Positions 11,601 to 24,000 of a stretch of 64,000 nucleotides of DNA are shown one piece after another (positions within the stretch are counted from its first letter, which is position 1; each line of letters starts with the position of its first letter). The position numbers were made by a program, and so were the translations under genes. The DNA is from Ascaris suum (taxonomy: Eukaryota > Nematoda > Chromadorea > Rhabditida > Ascarididae), in contig CM024171.1 in NCBI GenBank assembly GCA_013433145.1, forward strand, positions 6,510,065 to 6,574,064, written 5' to 3'. Under the pieces are notes generated by a model, which was not told the origin of the DNA, searched no databases, and saw nothing but the letters and a program-made list of their open reading frames with translations.

Positions 11601-14600
11601 GTAATTATCTTTGAACGTGATCGAAAGGTATACACTTTGTTCATACATAGGATTAAATTAGTGCAGTGCGCATGATTTTTGTTATAGTAAGTGCCGCTTA
11701 TTTCTTGTGTACGTTTTTTAAAAGAAATAACTCGGCCTGTAAAATTGTATATTTGGACGTCTTGTTGTGGGAAAACACACGACGTTGAGCGAGCATCAAC
11801 AGCAAGAAGGATAACGTCGAGAAAGCAGCAGTTTAGGCGAACAGACGTTCGATACATATGAGCAGAGATGGAAGCGGCTCAGTCACAGACTTAAAACTGA
11901 AAGGATCGGTGCATTAATGATATCGGCGAGAAGCAGATTCCAAATCCTCTAATATGAAACTGGAAATTGTGCGGAACATTGTTTGTAGTGCAACATTTTT
12001 TGGCGAGCTGAAATTGATGCTCATGTCGACCACAAAGATAGCGAAGTGGAGGCCACAGAAAATTCAACTCGGGTGTAGTGGTACTCTGGGAAACTTCACT
12101 GTGTAGTGTACCGAACTGTAGCAAAGTTCAGCACATAACACGCAACTTTTGTGTGTGGAGAGGGGGAAGATGCGCTTTATTGTGAAAATGAGGGCGCATA
12201 TACTGAGTACAGAAGGGAGAGAGATCGCAAATATGGTACGCTGTGAGGTTCTGATTTTCGCATGGTGAAACCTGTGCAGTTCATTAGATTGTGACTGGCT
12301 GAAAACGATTCTTCGTTGCCGTTGCTGTATTCGATCATCAGTTGGCTCCATCTCCTCGGACTCACATCACATTGACAGTTCCACAGACACTTTTTGCTTC
12401 TTTCTCATTCATCCCCATCTCCCATTGTAACGATATTTCTGGAAAATTACCATAAGTTGGTACAGTCATCTATCTATTAATTTAACCTTTTTTTCATTGG
12501 CAGTCAGTTTCTATTGATGGATCGAGCAAGCATTATGAACATGATGGACGTGTTTTCTTCGTCTTTGACATAGGTGCTATACCGTCAAGTTCGTTCCCGA
12601 TCAACTTAATTGCCAGGTACAAATCACGGCTCAACCTTTCTATTATTCGGCCACAATCATTGTTCAGGTATGGTATACTAATATCTGAATCTTGTGCCTC
12701 ATGTAGCATTTGATTTATACGTGGCGTTTACAATTCTTTTAAAACTTCATGCACTTTTTTGTTGCTTTTACGATTGTGATAATATTCAAAGCAGAAGCGG
12801 CGTTCGTTTAATATTACGAAGGTAGATGTGACATCGCAGTAACTCGATACCACTATTCACATTCGGTCATCGTTTTTTAATGAATTTATTGTTGAGATAT
12901 TATAAGAACATTTCTCTCTTTAAATATTTTGTATCTACTCGAAAAGAAAATTGGAATTCTCTTTTTTTGCCATATGCACTTAGAAAGCGCGGTGCATTTG
13001 GTAAGAAAGAAATGAATACTGTTAAGGGTAACTGACTTTTGTATATGTGCTATCGTTTTCAGTCTATGGTGTTCATTTTTTGTGCGCTAAAAGAGCTAGT
13101 TGAGGAGTGAATGTTTTATAAGACTACTATGACGTTGAGATATTTTCTTTTTTAATGGTTCCTCTCTTTATTTCCTTTTTTCGCATAATTGTTGTTTACT
13201 TCTATATTACTGCTCTACAGGTTTAATAAGTTGCATACCGTCACAGTGATGTTGTTGCATTATTACAGTCTGCAAAGTTATCTTGGTGGGAGCAATCAGC
13301 AATCTGGTCGAGTTATAAGTGTAATTGAGAATCAACAGTCAAGTGAGAGACGTGCTATCTACACACATATTATTCCATGGTTTATGCGTGTGTATTTTCA
13401 TACAATTAAATACGAGTGCAACGATTATGAGGTTTGTTGTTTATTGATTGTTGATGAGGTTGTTTATTAGTTTTGGAGCATTTGTCTTTAGACGAAGTTA
13501 TTGAAGCGATGGACAAGCGGTTGCCCTTTTCCAGTTTATCGATGAAAACGTCGCAAAGCTTTCTTGAAAATTTCTCCTCTTTTGTGATATACGTTTGGCG
13601 TTGTTCGAGTAGAAAACCAATTCGGTCTTGAGCTGAGAGAGGTTTTCATCTGGATCTTTGTGACTTCGAAGAATTCCATATCTTCTAAAAGTGGATGAAT
13701 GAAAGGGAAACAATGCAAAGAAGTTTTATATTTAACAGTCATATCAATCGTCGAAGTAAAGTCGAGAATTTCAGAAGCGCTGGAATAACCGCAAGCTTAG
13801 TCACTGTATAATTTTGACTGCGAATATGCCAATGGACAAAGTTATTACAGCTGTGTTGATGACATTATTTCCAGCTCGATATGACAGCGCCACGTTTATC
13901 ATTTCGCTTGACAACATGCGTTTGAGAGAATTAACTGGTCCCCAGTTATAGTTTTCAAAATTATAGTGTTCACAGGCCGTTACCATAAATGGGTATTTGA
14001 ATGAATATTGCGGATATGTTTAACTTTATCTATTTGTTTGCTTATTATTTATTTATTTACTTGTTGAAATTTTTAATCTTAGGCTCAGTGTAGTAAGTTT
14101 TTAAGGGTATATCTCAACCGGGTATAGTGCATCGACGTAATTTCGTATCGGCCAAGGATCGTCAGAGGCCTTTCCTCATTGAATGGGATATTACCGTTCC
14201 GGCCAATTCATTTTGCGAATTTTCTTTTGAATTCGACAAAGCTTTCCTCAAGTGTGTCTCATTTACCTATCTTTTAGCAGTAGTATTTTGTATGGATTTA
14301 TATACGAAGGTTTTGTCGGTAGTTCATCAAGTAGCTGAGAGGCAGTTACCCTCTCGGTTTACTAGGCGACTTCCGCTTCTTTTTTACTGCAACTGTTTCG
14401 TATTTCGATATTTTATTATTCTTTGAGGATCCACTTGAAAATCCCATTTGCTAATTATCAAACTGACTCACTTTATGATTGTTTTGATGGTGGTTTTTGT
14501 GGAAAATATAGTTTCTTGGGAGAAATGACGAAGAGGAAGATGAGGACTGTCCCACAAAATTTTATCATATATAGTGAACCTTTTAAATACATCATTAGAA

Positions 14601-17385
14601 TTGGATGAAATATGGGTTTTTCTTTAATATCCTCTACTTTTTGGTGTTATTCGAGTTATTTTCTGGAAAGATCTAGCAGAGGTTTGCAGAATGTAATACC
14701 GTTGAACGCGGCGAAAGAGGGATGTAGGAGTGAATGCTGTATAGTTTAGAGGAAGTTGGCAATAGCGTTTACTCATATCTTGCCTACTTTCAGCAGTAAC
14801 AAGTTCTGCTAGTTTTTTAGTAAATTTCTATATTCTTTATAAGTATGGCATTCTGAATTGTTCGATATTCGATATTTATTAGGGGCAGTGCCCACCTTTC
14901 CAGGTATTTCGTAACTACCACTTGTGGCATTAGGCGATATTGTCCTGTCAATCTTTTTCTTGCCTTTCGAACAGAACGCTTTTTTTGTTAACAAATTGAT
15001 AATTACCTTTGTTTGACAGTAAAGGTAATAAATATAATTAGTGAATACGAGAAGGAAATGGAGAAACGCGAAATGATGCAAGCAAAACATTCGTGCTATG
15101 ATGCTTCTGACAACAAACATCGGTTGTATATAAACATTTAGTTCAGGTGAAGGTCCAGTGAACTTCATCAGCTAGAGCTAAATCTCGTTACCTGACGTCT
15201 ATGCAATGCACCGCCGTAACTCATGCGATTGTATCACACTTGAGCTGATTTATGACCGCTGAATGTGCTAGATGGGAAGAGCATTTCCTGTCAACTTGTC
15301 TTTGTTTCAGAGTGAGTGAATTCCCACCCGATGCGAATCATGGTAGCTATGTACCGGCAGCTATGTTGACATTCATCGCCGACGATGAGCTGTGGAATAG
15401 GAATCGTTCTGCATTTGGCGGATATAGGACTACTGCGCTTGAAGAGTGGGTTGTTTGAATTGCAGCGTTGCATCGGCTTCCTCCCCTCAAGTTTTTAAAT
15501 TTAATTCTTACGGCTCCTTTTCCCCAAATTTTTTTCGTCTTAATCTTGGGACGAGGGGTAACTGAATTTTGCTATGACAGAATACCTGCAGATTTGCTGT
15601 TTTATTGTTCAGCTATTTAACCGTATATATTTCTTTTCGATGATACGCTCACTAGGTTGTAAATCTCATTCCGCCTTCTTTTTTTTTTCCTTCCTAACCT
15701 CTTTTGATCTATAACTTCGGAGGCTTGTTGCTGACCATCGTAAATATTTTTGACGAAAGTCGTGAGGCTCTCGTTCATCGATAAATGACATCTGTCCTTT
15801 GCTGGGATGGAGTGTCAAACAGGTGTAATTTCAGGCTCTTAGGTGATGTGCCATCGCGCACTCTAACCATCTTTGGCGAGGCACTTTTAGTGCTGTTACC
15901 GGTGCCTGACTTCAGTATGCCGTTCAACGTGATCTGCCTCGTGTGCACAGCGATGGCGATGCTTTTTGGACCTGTCCATTCGCTAACTACTAGAACGTTT
16001 GTTATATTCTTTTTGGTTTTCCTTCATCATGTGAAATAGACATCAATTCGAGATCCCGAAAATGTGGAGGAAGAGCTGCCGAGAAGTTAGTAGTTGGGCT
16101 GGATTGAACTTTGTTAACCTCTGTTTGTGTCGCCATAATTTGCAGGTTGTGCTTTTCACAAAAAAAGTTACTGAAATGATCTATGTTGAGAACGCGAGGC
16201 AGTATCTGCTTGGAGCTCGATCCCAGTGAGGTTCGCTTGTGTGAATGTGTTTTCTGAGTTCGGGTTGGGTAGAAGCGGAAATGAGAAATGAATTCAGGAA
16301 GTAGAGGCTTCTGTAAATTTCTTTGATTTTTTCATAGAGTGCCATTTGCGGAACATGACATGTCAACGATTCTTTGCAGAATGATACCTCTATCATCGAG
16401 GGATAAGGATTTGGCCCCTCAGCCACCTATGTGGAGGCTGATTTCATTTATACGTTCCAAAACGAGTGCACTTCTACACAAGTTACGATCGAGCTCGATT
16501 AATCGTGAAGAAAACGTCGACGAGAGTGAGGAGAAAATGACTTCACATCACTTAAACGAACATGAAGAAGATATTATTGTGACGGGTCTAGGCGGTTCGT
16601 TTTTGCATTTGCATAACCATCTATTGTTTTGTTTGATCGGGGGGATGGGGAAGTGACTGTTGAAGATACGACCTCAGATCCTTTCCCACCTTTTTATTTT
16701 CGATTATAATGCAGTCTCGTTATTCTCAGACAATTTTATTCCTCAGATGGTATCCTCTCGGATCAAGTTTTCAGACATTTCCCTTCAGCAGTAACTTTCC
16801 CGATGTTAATCAGTCGACCAGTTAAGATGCTTAAAAGGATCGGTCGTCAAATCAAAATTCATTCGTTGCTTATAGATGTTTTGAAGATGGGCAGTGCCAT
16901 TTTTCAGAATTTATGCTGGCTTAGTATATGTGTGGTTTTCAGGAGTGGGGGGGGGGGGGGGGGATAGGGAATAAAATCGTTTATGCCGTCACATGATTCA
17001 CAGTAGCGCAGCTCATATGTTGTTTTTATGATTCGAGTTCGTTTGAATCATGCGCTGACAGCATTTTTTATTGTAGTTGGGCTCCATCGAAAACGATGGA
17101 CAAAATGTTGGAGGAGGAGGGAGAGGGGCCGACAAACAGTGGGATACGCATATATCGTTTGGCATACCAACAAGATGGTTCATATGCTTATCCGTTATTA
17201 TTTGCTCTTGTTTGATCATACGTCTGAGTTGCGAAACCTTTTCTGCTTTAGGTAGTACGTCATTGGCGGATGGAAGTGAGTCGAGATCAGATTCGGAAAA
17301 GGAGAGCGAAATCGATAGGAAGTGTTCCAGCGAGGAATTGAGAGCGCGAAGAGCAGCAATTCATCGTGCAAGGCGTGTCGAGTAA
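5627..17385 (+). CDS. PIGT: GPI transamidase component PIG-T
   Basis: PIG-T is the luminal core subunit of the ER complex (with PIGK, GPAA1, PIGS, PIGU) that moves a preassembled GPI anchor onto proteins. Exons read from sequence: 5627-5801, 7130-7216, 8098-8191, 8655-8804, 9713-9788, 10399-10485, 10882-10969, 11536-11627, 12504-12667, 13269-13431, 14106-14251, 15311-15449, (15613-15622), 15843-15996, 16380-16594, 17252-17385. That gives about 657 residues against 578 in human. Residues 1-18 are a signal peptide. Family-conserved strings include FHLSLTQGFWR, NGIFCTSL, VCTENLTPWRKLLPC, DWSLYELFAR, IIPWFMRVYFHT, PDANHGSYV and LPVPDFSMPFNVI. A single membrane segment lies near residues 517-537, followed by an unusually long Ser/Glu/Arg tail. 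Introns after exons 4 and 5 appear to start with GC. The starts of exons 11 and 14 and the microexon are the least certain. Identity is secure; the exact boundaries are my reconstruction. Confidence 0.93.
8805..9712 (+). other. GC-AG intron of PIG-T
   Basis: The exon ends ...TTCATGAG and the intron starts GCATGT; it ends TTCAG. Joining here gives DHRFMRYGALTGENVCTENL, which matches human PIG-T ([20 protein letters not shown]) with no gap. The nearest GT donor in the right phase (GTGTTC, 8816) would insert four residues. The strong GTGAGT at 8875 is in the wrong phase. Confidence 0.7.
9270..9284. repeat. C15 homopolymer
   Basis: Run of 15 C inside PIG-T intron 4, in a C-rich stretch (9251-9288). 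Confidence 0.9.
9789..10398 (+). other. Probable second GC-AG intron of PIG-T
   Basis: Exon 5 must join exon 6 (which starts ACGGGT, phase 0). A donor after CAG (intron start GCTCGT) gives LLPCKQTGLSMLL against human LLPCSSKAGLSVLL. The frame stays open beyond this point, so a GT donor such as GTATTT near 9881 is possible, but it would add about 30 unconserved residues. GCTCGT is a poor match even to known GC donors, so this call is weaker than the previous intron. Confidence 0.45.
15613..15622 (+). other. Candidate 10-nt microexon of PIG-T
   Basis: Exon 12 can only end in phase 0 (GTTGTT donors at 15450 or 15453), while no phase-0 acceptor opens the next conserved exon. A 10-nt exon (CTATTTAACC) with a good acceptor (TTGTTCAG) and donor (GTATAT) would change phase 0 to 1. 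Together with an acceptor at 15842 it restores the frame and encodes Leu-Phe-Asn, which resembles the PLFN of human PIG-T. Hypothesis only. Confidence 0.35.
16947..16963. repeat. G17 homopolymer
   Basis: Run of 17 G on the + strand inside the last PIG-T intron, followed by GATAGGG. Confidence 0.9.
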
Positions 17386-20300
17386 CCATAAGTCCTGACG
17401 CCATCTTTATTGTTTATTCTGTGATTTTTGATTTTTTTAAATCCTTGTTTAGTAAATCACTTTCCCGTCTTTCCTTAGTCGGTTTTTTTTTGTTTGTCTG
17501 TGGATATTTCCTGGAAGGCTTGTTGGAGTTAACTAATTTCCGGTATGTATTCATTTGTTTTTTGATGTTAGAAAGCGGTTACTTAGAATAGTTCCCCCTC
17601 CCCCCCCCCCCCTCCTTCCTGTATAGAATCCTCCCGAACAAAACATCCGGTCCACCCCAAGCACACTTCCCCCACTAGGTTTTTAGAAAAACATAACTCT
17701 TCTTTCACTAAATGTGTGCCTTCCATTACTGAGTTTGAAATAATGTGATCTGTCCTTATGCATTTGAAAAATGTTCGACTAGAATTTTGGGAGAAACTCT
17801 TCCTTCGTCTTTAAATGAACTTCTCTATTATATAGATGAACTTTTCCCACTCTCTTTGAATAAGTGCAGAGAAATTAATGAGTGTGGATAATATTTAAAG
17901 TAACGGTATGCAGCGTTTTTATGAATTGCTTTTAGGAGTAGGTCGTTAAGATGTGCATTGAAGAACTTGGTTGTGATGTGTTTTTGAGGCGATATTATTT
18001 TTGAATGTAATTGATGTTCCATCGGTGGGTCACATAGATCATTGGTGTTTGCGACTATGAAATATGCAAAACAAATTGCACAGTTGCTTCCTATTTGCAT
18101 TGTTGACTGCTTTCGCAACAGCAGTCTGCCTTTTTTCTAGTCATTGTTGACATCATAACTGCAAATATTTTCCAGATTTTTTGACTAAACGGAACAGGGT
18201 AATGCAGCCAAGTGGTTGAAAGGCTTCTTCCGTATTAGGTGCCCAGGCGGTAAAAGTTGTCCTCTCCAGTTGTAATTTACTCGTGGCTGGTTACCATAAT
18301 AATACGAGGCGTGTGCGATGGGAATTGGCCAGCAACAGTCCGTTATCCGGATTCGGGCTTATGGAATACACTTCAAGCTTGTTTTTTTTTCGAAAGGCTG
18401 GAGGTAGTACATTGCGTCTATTTTGATATGGCAAGAAGTTGATACGTTCTTTATGTGCGATAACACATATTGCGCTCTTTACTACTATGTGTTTTGCAAC
18501 ATTAACAGAGATTTGTTACATTTCTTCATACGCATTGACTTGTATTCTTTCTTCATTTTTTGTAGTTTAGTGAAGCTGAGATGGAATTTCGAAGTGCGCA
18601 ATCAGATTGATTTCGGCTCCTATCACAAACTTTCCATTGCGTTTCAAAGAATACACAGTTGAATGATGCTGCTGCTTGCTCTTGTTATTGCATTTACTGT
18701 TTACAATATTGCTTAGCTAGCGAGAAATTTGCATTTCCGTGATATTATATTACTGGATTCAGGAAAGGCACTCAAGACTGAAAGCAAATATTCGGTAGGG
18801 GTGATTTGGTCGCGATTAGAAGTTGCACAGCAACGAGGTGCTAACTAGTTACCCGACCCGACATGCAAATAGGCTGCAAAGAGTTATGAGCTTCTATTAT
18901 ATAAATTAGCGTTTTACGCGTGGCGTTTATTTGTTTTATTAATATTTGTATTGCTGGCAAATTAAAAAGCTTTGAAAAGCCGCTTTATTCTCATCATTGC
19001 ATTGGTGGATATCAATAACAATATGGTCTGTTGGTGAATCGTTTTCATTGTGCTGATTATTTATTTATTATGACGCATTATTTACATATAACTTTTGAAT
19101 TTATTTTTTTTAATTTATCGTTGATGAAGTAAAAGATATCACCGTACTACACTTTATTTTCCCTATATACCGTCTTTAAGTCGGTGGATATTTCCCGCCC
19201 ACACATCGGCTATTTTGCAGCAGTAATTACTGCATGTTGTTTTACTCCTTCAGCGGTGAATGCCTTAACCACCTGTTACCTCCGTCCCTCCCAGTGGTGA
19301 TTTTTTGTTTGTTTTGGTAAATAGAGATATCTTCCTAATTGGAGTTGTTTTATCTCATTCAGAGGTCATCGTAAAGGGGATGTTTCATTCATTTCTTTGA
19401 CTCTTTTAATGAAGACATGACGCCTAAATGCGACACGTTGTTAGAAAGTGATTTCGCAATTGGAACTGAAGGAGCGCTTAGCGATTAAGATGTCTATACA
19501 GCGTTGTTTGCATGTTCTGCACATGCGAGTGCGTTTCGAAGTATTTGACAGTTTTTTCTCTTTTTGGAACGAAATGTCATGCTTTGTGTTTTCTTGAATA
19601 AAGGCCGGGTGCTTTGATCTTGTTGAAATGATCCAGTATATTGCATATTAACGCTCCAACGAAGGCCTACTTTATTTTCCTCGACACGTATGAGACGAAT
19701 TAGTGTAGTGGTGAATTGATATATTACAAGTTTATTCCAAAGTGTTTTAATATTGTTGGTAGTGCACACGGTTGGCACAAGCACACATGGCTCGTATTTG
19801 TTTGCGAGTGCGTTTATGTGCAGTCACGGGACATGCTTTTTTAAAATCTAAATTTAAGCATCCTTTGCGTGCAATATTTCTTTGAGTAGAAGTCTTAGTA
19901 CCGCATCAGCCTTATCTTTCGTGGGATTCCCCATATACCTCTAATTTTATAAAGGGGATCGTCCGTCTTTTGGGTTGTTAATGAATGACGGTTTATATCT
20001 GTTCATTTTTGACGCCGTTGTTGATGTTCTTCTGCAGCCGATCGACCCTATAACCAAGTTTCATGAAGCATTACTTGTTTGTGACGATTACGTCTGTTTG
20101 TTCAGAAACGTTCTGATTTGCGGAATACAACATCAGCTAACGGACCGATTGTATGATGGCAACAAAAAGCACTCCCACTGCTAAAGGTGAGTTTTACCTG
20201 CACGTTTACTGTCCCACAAGTAGGCGTTTTAATGGTTAGGTGTTTATGAAAAGTTGAGAGCTGCTTCCATTATAAGAGCTAAAAACACTGATGCATCCGC

Positions 20301-21039
20301 TATTTTCTGCTGAGATAGGCAAATGAAATATTTTGCAGGGTAGGAGAGAGGGCTTGAGCTTAGGGAGCAGGCTCCTGCGTGTTTGATACTTGTGGAAGTC
20401 GGGCAGAGGGGAATGGCACATTGGCAGATGTAGTCTTAGCACTCGACAATCTCAGCTGCTGAAATTGAAACACACGGAAACTTTATGATGAAGTTCACTG
20501 GCGACTTAAATATTGTAATCGCCTGTAAATGTCGTTGGCAAGTTGGTTTGTTGAGAAGTGATTGCTACTTTGGAAGTATTCGAATGGTACCATCCATTGG
20601 TTATTCGATTAGAATATGTGGAGTCGATTTTCTTATGGATACTTTCAAAGTTATGTTTGCTATCGTTCGAAATACCACAAAATCTGAATTGTGAAGTTTT
20701 TACAAGTTTGCCTCACTGACGGTCGAAACTCATTGACGCATCTCATTTCAGTTATTATTGCTTACTTTTGCGCGAATACTTCGTTTTAAAGTTAGCGCAT
20801 GTTTGTTAAGTAAATTAGAGAATTTCTTCGCTCTTTGTTCTAATATTATTTTGAAATATTTGAGCGTCCTATGAAATGCACATTAAATAGTAAACATCGA
20901 GCAACTTTATCTTTCTCTTTGAGCGTATTTTATTTAACCCATAGACTTCTAAACTTCCTTAGCCTTCGTTTGCTTATCGTTAACGATTTTCTTATTAATG
21001 TTAATAATAATTGAAGCCAAGGGACCCTGTTGTGCCAAG
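17386..21039. other. Intergenic, PIG-T to RecQ5
   Basis: Contains the PIG-T 3' region and RecQ5 upstream region. I see no AATAAA close after the PIG-T stop and no supported exon on either strand. A C13 run lies at 17600-17612. The remaining sequence is T-rich with short spurious open frames. Confidence 0.5.
17600..17612. repeat. C13 homopolymer
   Basis: Run of 13 C, 215 bp after the PIG-T stop, in pyrimidine-rich sequence. Confidence 0.9.
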
Positions 21040-24000
21040 ATGAATTACCGTCGTGGGAGCCGAAGCGAACAGCTTCAACACGATGGCTTAGGTACAATAA
21101 TCGTCATTTCCCTCAGCAGCAGATTTCGATTTATTAGTCCCAGAACTTCGTTTTATTATTGCAGATGCCAAGGGAACAGCGGTTTTAAATATAGAAGAGG
21201 AATTCAAACCACCAAAAGTGTTGACGGATCAGGAGAAATGGAGTTTCTTAATGAAGCCAAGAGTAAGGACAACAGTGCGAAAAGATGAGTCGAATTCTTC
21301 GGAACCGAATGAATCAGTCGATGAATTGCTTTCATCGGCATCGACTTCGAGCGGTGAGATACCTTGCTTTCCGTTAACTCGTTTTCAGTTCGTGTTTACT
21401 ATCTCAAGAAAGCAGTCTGAAGTTGAAAGAGAAACGAAAATGAACAGAGATTTGATTTCTATAGTCGTTTTTGCTCGTTTTTTTATTTCGATTTTGATGT
21501 AATGCACTTTGATATCGCATGAAATATAGCACTGTGGACTTTATAGAACAAGGTTAATTTTCACGCAGAAATTAAAAATTAACTGTAATGTTATGGACAT
21601 GGGAGCAGCACGTGCTGAGGTCAGCGATTGATGGTTCGTTTTGCTGACGGTCTGCTCCTCTTCACATAAAACTGTTGTAGGTGTGATTCTTGCCTCAGGC
21701 AATCCGTATCTGTCGGTTTTTTCCACACCTTTCTAAAGCAATAAACATTTCGCTTCATTTGCCGAATTGATTAGGCGTGTAACGGCTCATTCACTCATGG
21801 GAGCATTCAACGTGGCAGGTATGCCGGCACGTCCAGTCATAAGTTTATAGTGGAGCGTTTGGTCAGCTGTTATATGACTTTATGCGCACACCGTTTATAT
21901 TCGTTAATAGCTGTTGTTAGTGTTTAATCAACTCGTGAGGCAATTTAAATGGTCACTCTCTTCGGTCTTAGGGATTCATGTCCCTTGTTTTCTTGTGGTT
22001 GCTTTAACGCCCCTCGAATTAGTCGTTTCTTATTTCTGATGTTTTAATGCCTAATTGTTATCCCGGTTTGATGTGTTAAGCCAGTGCATTTCAGGGGTTA
22101 TGAGTCTTATCGCTTATCCAGCTCATTCGATCTTTGGCATATGAATATTTGCTTATGATATTCGTTAAGGGCCGTCCTCTTCGACGAATATGAAGAATGC
22201 GAACGACTGCTCACTATCAACAAGAAAACCACTGACTCCGGAGCAGTTGCAAGAGGAGGCCAAAAATGTGCTCCGTAATGTCTTTGGGTACGAGAAATAC
22301 AAAACATCGATTCAGAAGAAGGCCATCGCCGGTATTCTCCGAAGTAGGTTAACGTCTGTTATGACTGGGATTGGGCACGAAAGAGGGGAAGAATTTTAGT
22401 AATCAACCGGATGAATAACACTGCTCAAAGACATGAGTAGAAGAATATCTCGTTGAATATGGCCGAACTCGCAGAAATGAGTGGTGAAATTTTCCCTCAG
22501 TTCATCATGAGTGGCGAGAAGATGGCATCCATTTATTCGATTGAGGCAAAGGAGAGGTTAGACAGGGCGCGGACTGTAATTATGGTTAGAATGTTATGCA
22601 GAGAATGATTATGAAGAATGGTTTTAAAGGTAAGAACCATATCATTTTAAGGAAAGAACGTATAGCGTAATGAGACCGATTAGTCTTGAATTTAAAGCTG
22701 CTTCAAAATGATGAGAAGTCGATACCGCACACGGATCGGCTTTGGTCCTGTAATTTCTACTGTTTTGTAGGCCATCACATGGGGAACTGCCCAATAGAAG
22801 CAAAAGTGGGTCAGCACTGCTCGTTAACGTGATGATTTACAACGCATTGCCAGTGATCAAAGCATTGGAATCCATTGTCACCCATGTTATACGAACTGTT
22901 ACATTAGACACTAAGTTGTTCAGGTTTTTATGAAGTTTTTATCAAATAAATCAACGAAGCTCTTTTTTTCGTTATCTACACTCCGGCCAGATTTACAGTC
23001 TGCGACGTTTTAGAGCCCCCCTGTCTCTAATATCGGCGCAGTATGCCGGTTTCATTTCTACAGACTGTTGCTCTTTAACAGATTTTCGCACCTCAAACAG
23101 ATCTCCTAATTTTTCGCAGAATAATCGTCGTTCTTCCAAATTTCAGACGTTTTTTGTTTTTGCTAATCCAGGAAATATTTGAGTTTTATGTTGGGAAGCA
23201 CAGTTTAGCTCCCTAACACAAAGCAGCAGCGGCGTTTTTGCTTCGTAAGTGTATTTGCACTGTTAGTGATATGAAGTACCGTTTCAGAACGGTGGGATGT
23301 TTTCGTATGTTTACCTACTGGAGGAGGCAAATCGCTTTGCTATCAGGTAACAGTGATTATTGATCGACTAGATATCAGCTAAGGTAAATTGAACTGATTT
23401 TGCTGGCGAACAGTTTGCCTTTTCTAAGCTGTGGCACTGGCTTTATATTTGATCTCATCAGTGAGTTAATTTTGAATTTTTTAAATTTTAGAGGTTGGAA
23501 GGAGAAGGGGAGGAACGTTGAGCGGAAGTGAGTGGGAGAGGGATGCTCACATAACATAAACCTATTGGTCTTGATCTCACGGGTAAGATTTTTTGTTCAT
23601 TTGCTGGGGATACAATGCTCATTTTTATGGGTTCTTGGGTTAAAACTATGAGCAGCGAGAATTCCCTTCATTCTAGTCCACCCATTCCTTGGATGTCGTT
23701 TTCGATATCTGTGAGTCATGCTTTCATTGATTTTAGTATATGATCCATTGTGGGTGATGAGCTGCATAGAGCTAAATAGAAGTTCATTCCTCATCTGTGT
23801 GTAGAATCCATGTGAAGTTCTGCTATAGTTTTATGATCATATGTGGCACTACGATTTTTTAATGATAGGAGATGTTTCGTTAAACTAAACTGAGACCACG
23901 TGGCGTATAGCAAAGTGAACGCAAAATGAAGTATTAATTTTTCTTGGGGAATTTGCTCTTCTATGGACTTAAAATATCACACCATTTATATGAGCGCTGT

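Noticed and set aside
16144..16210. Alternative last exon of PIG-T after a TTTGCAG acceptor
   Set aside because: It gives a short tail without the basic pattern. The path through 16380-16594 and 17252-17385 has consistent phases and a natural stop.
17028..17255. Overlapping Gly- and Arg-rich frames upstream of the last PIG-T exon
   Set aside because: They lie in the intron; the exon begins at 17252 after TTTAG.
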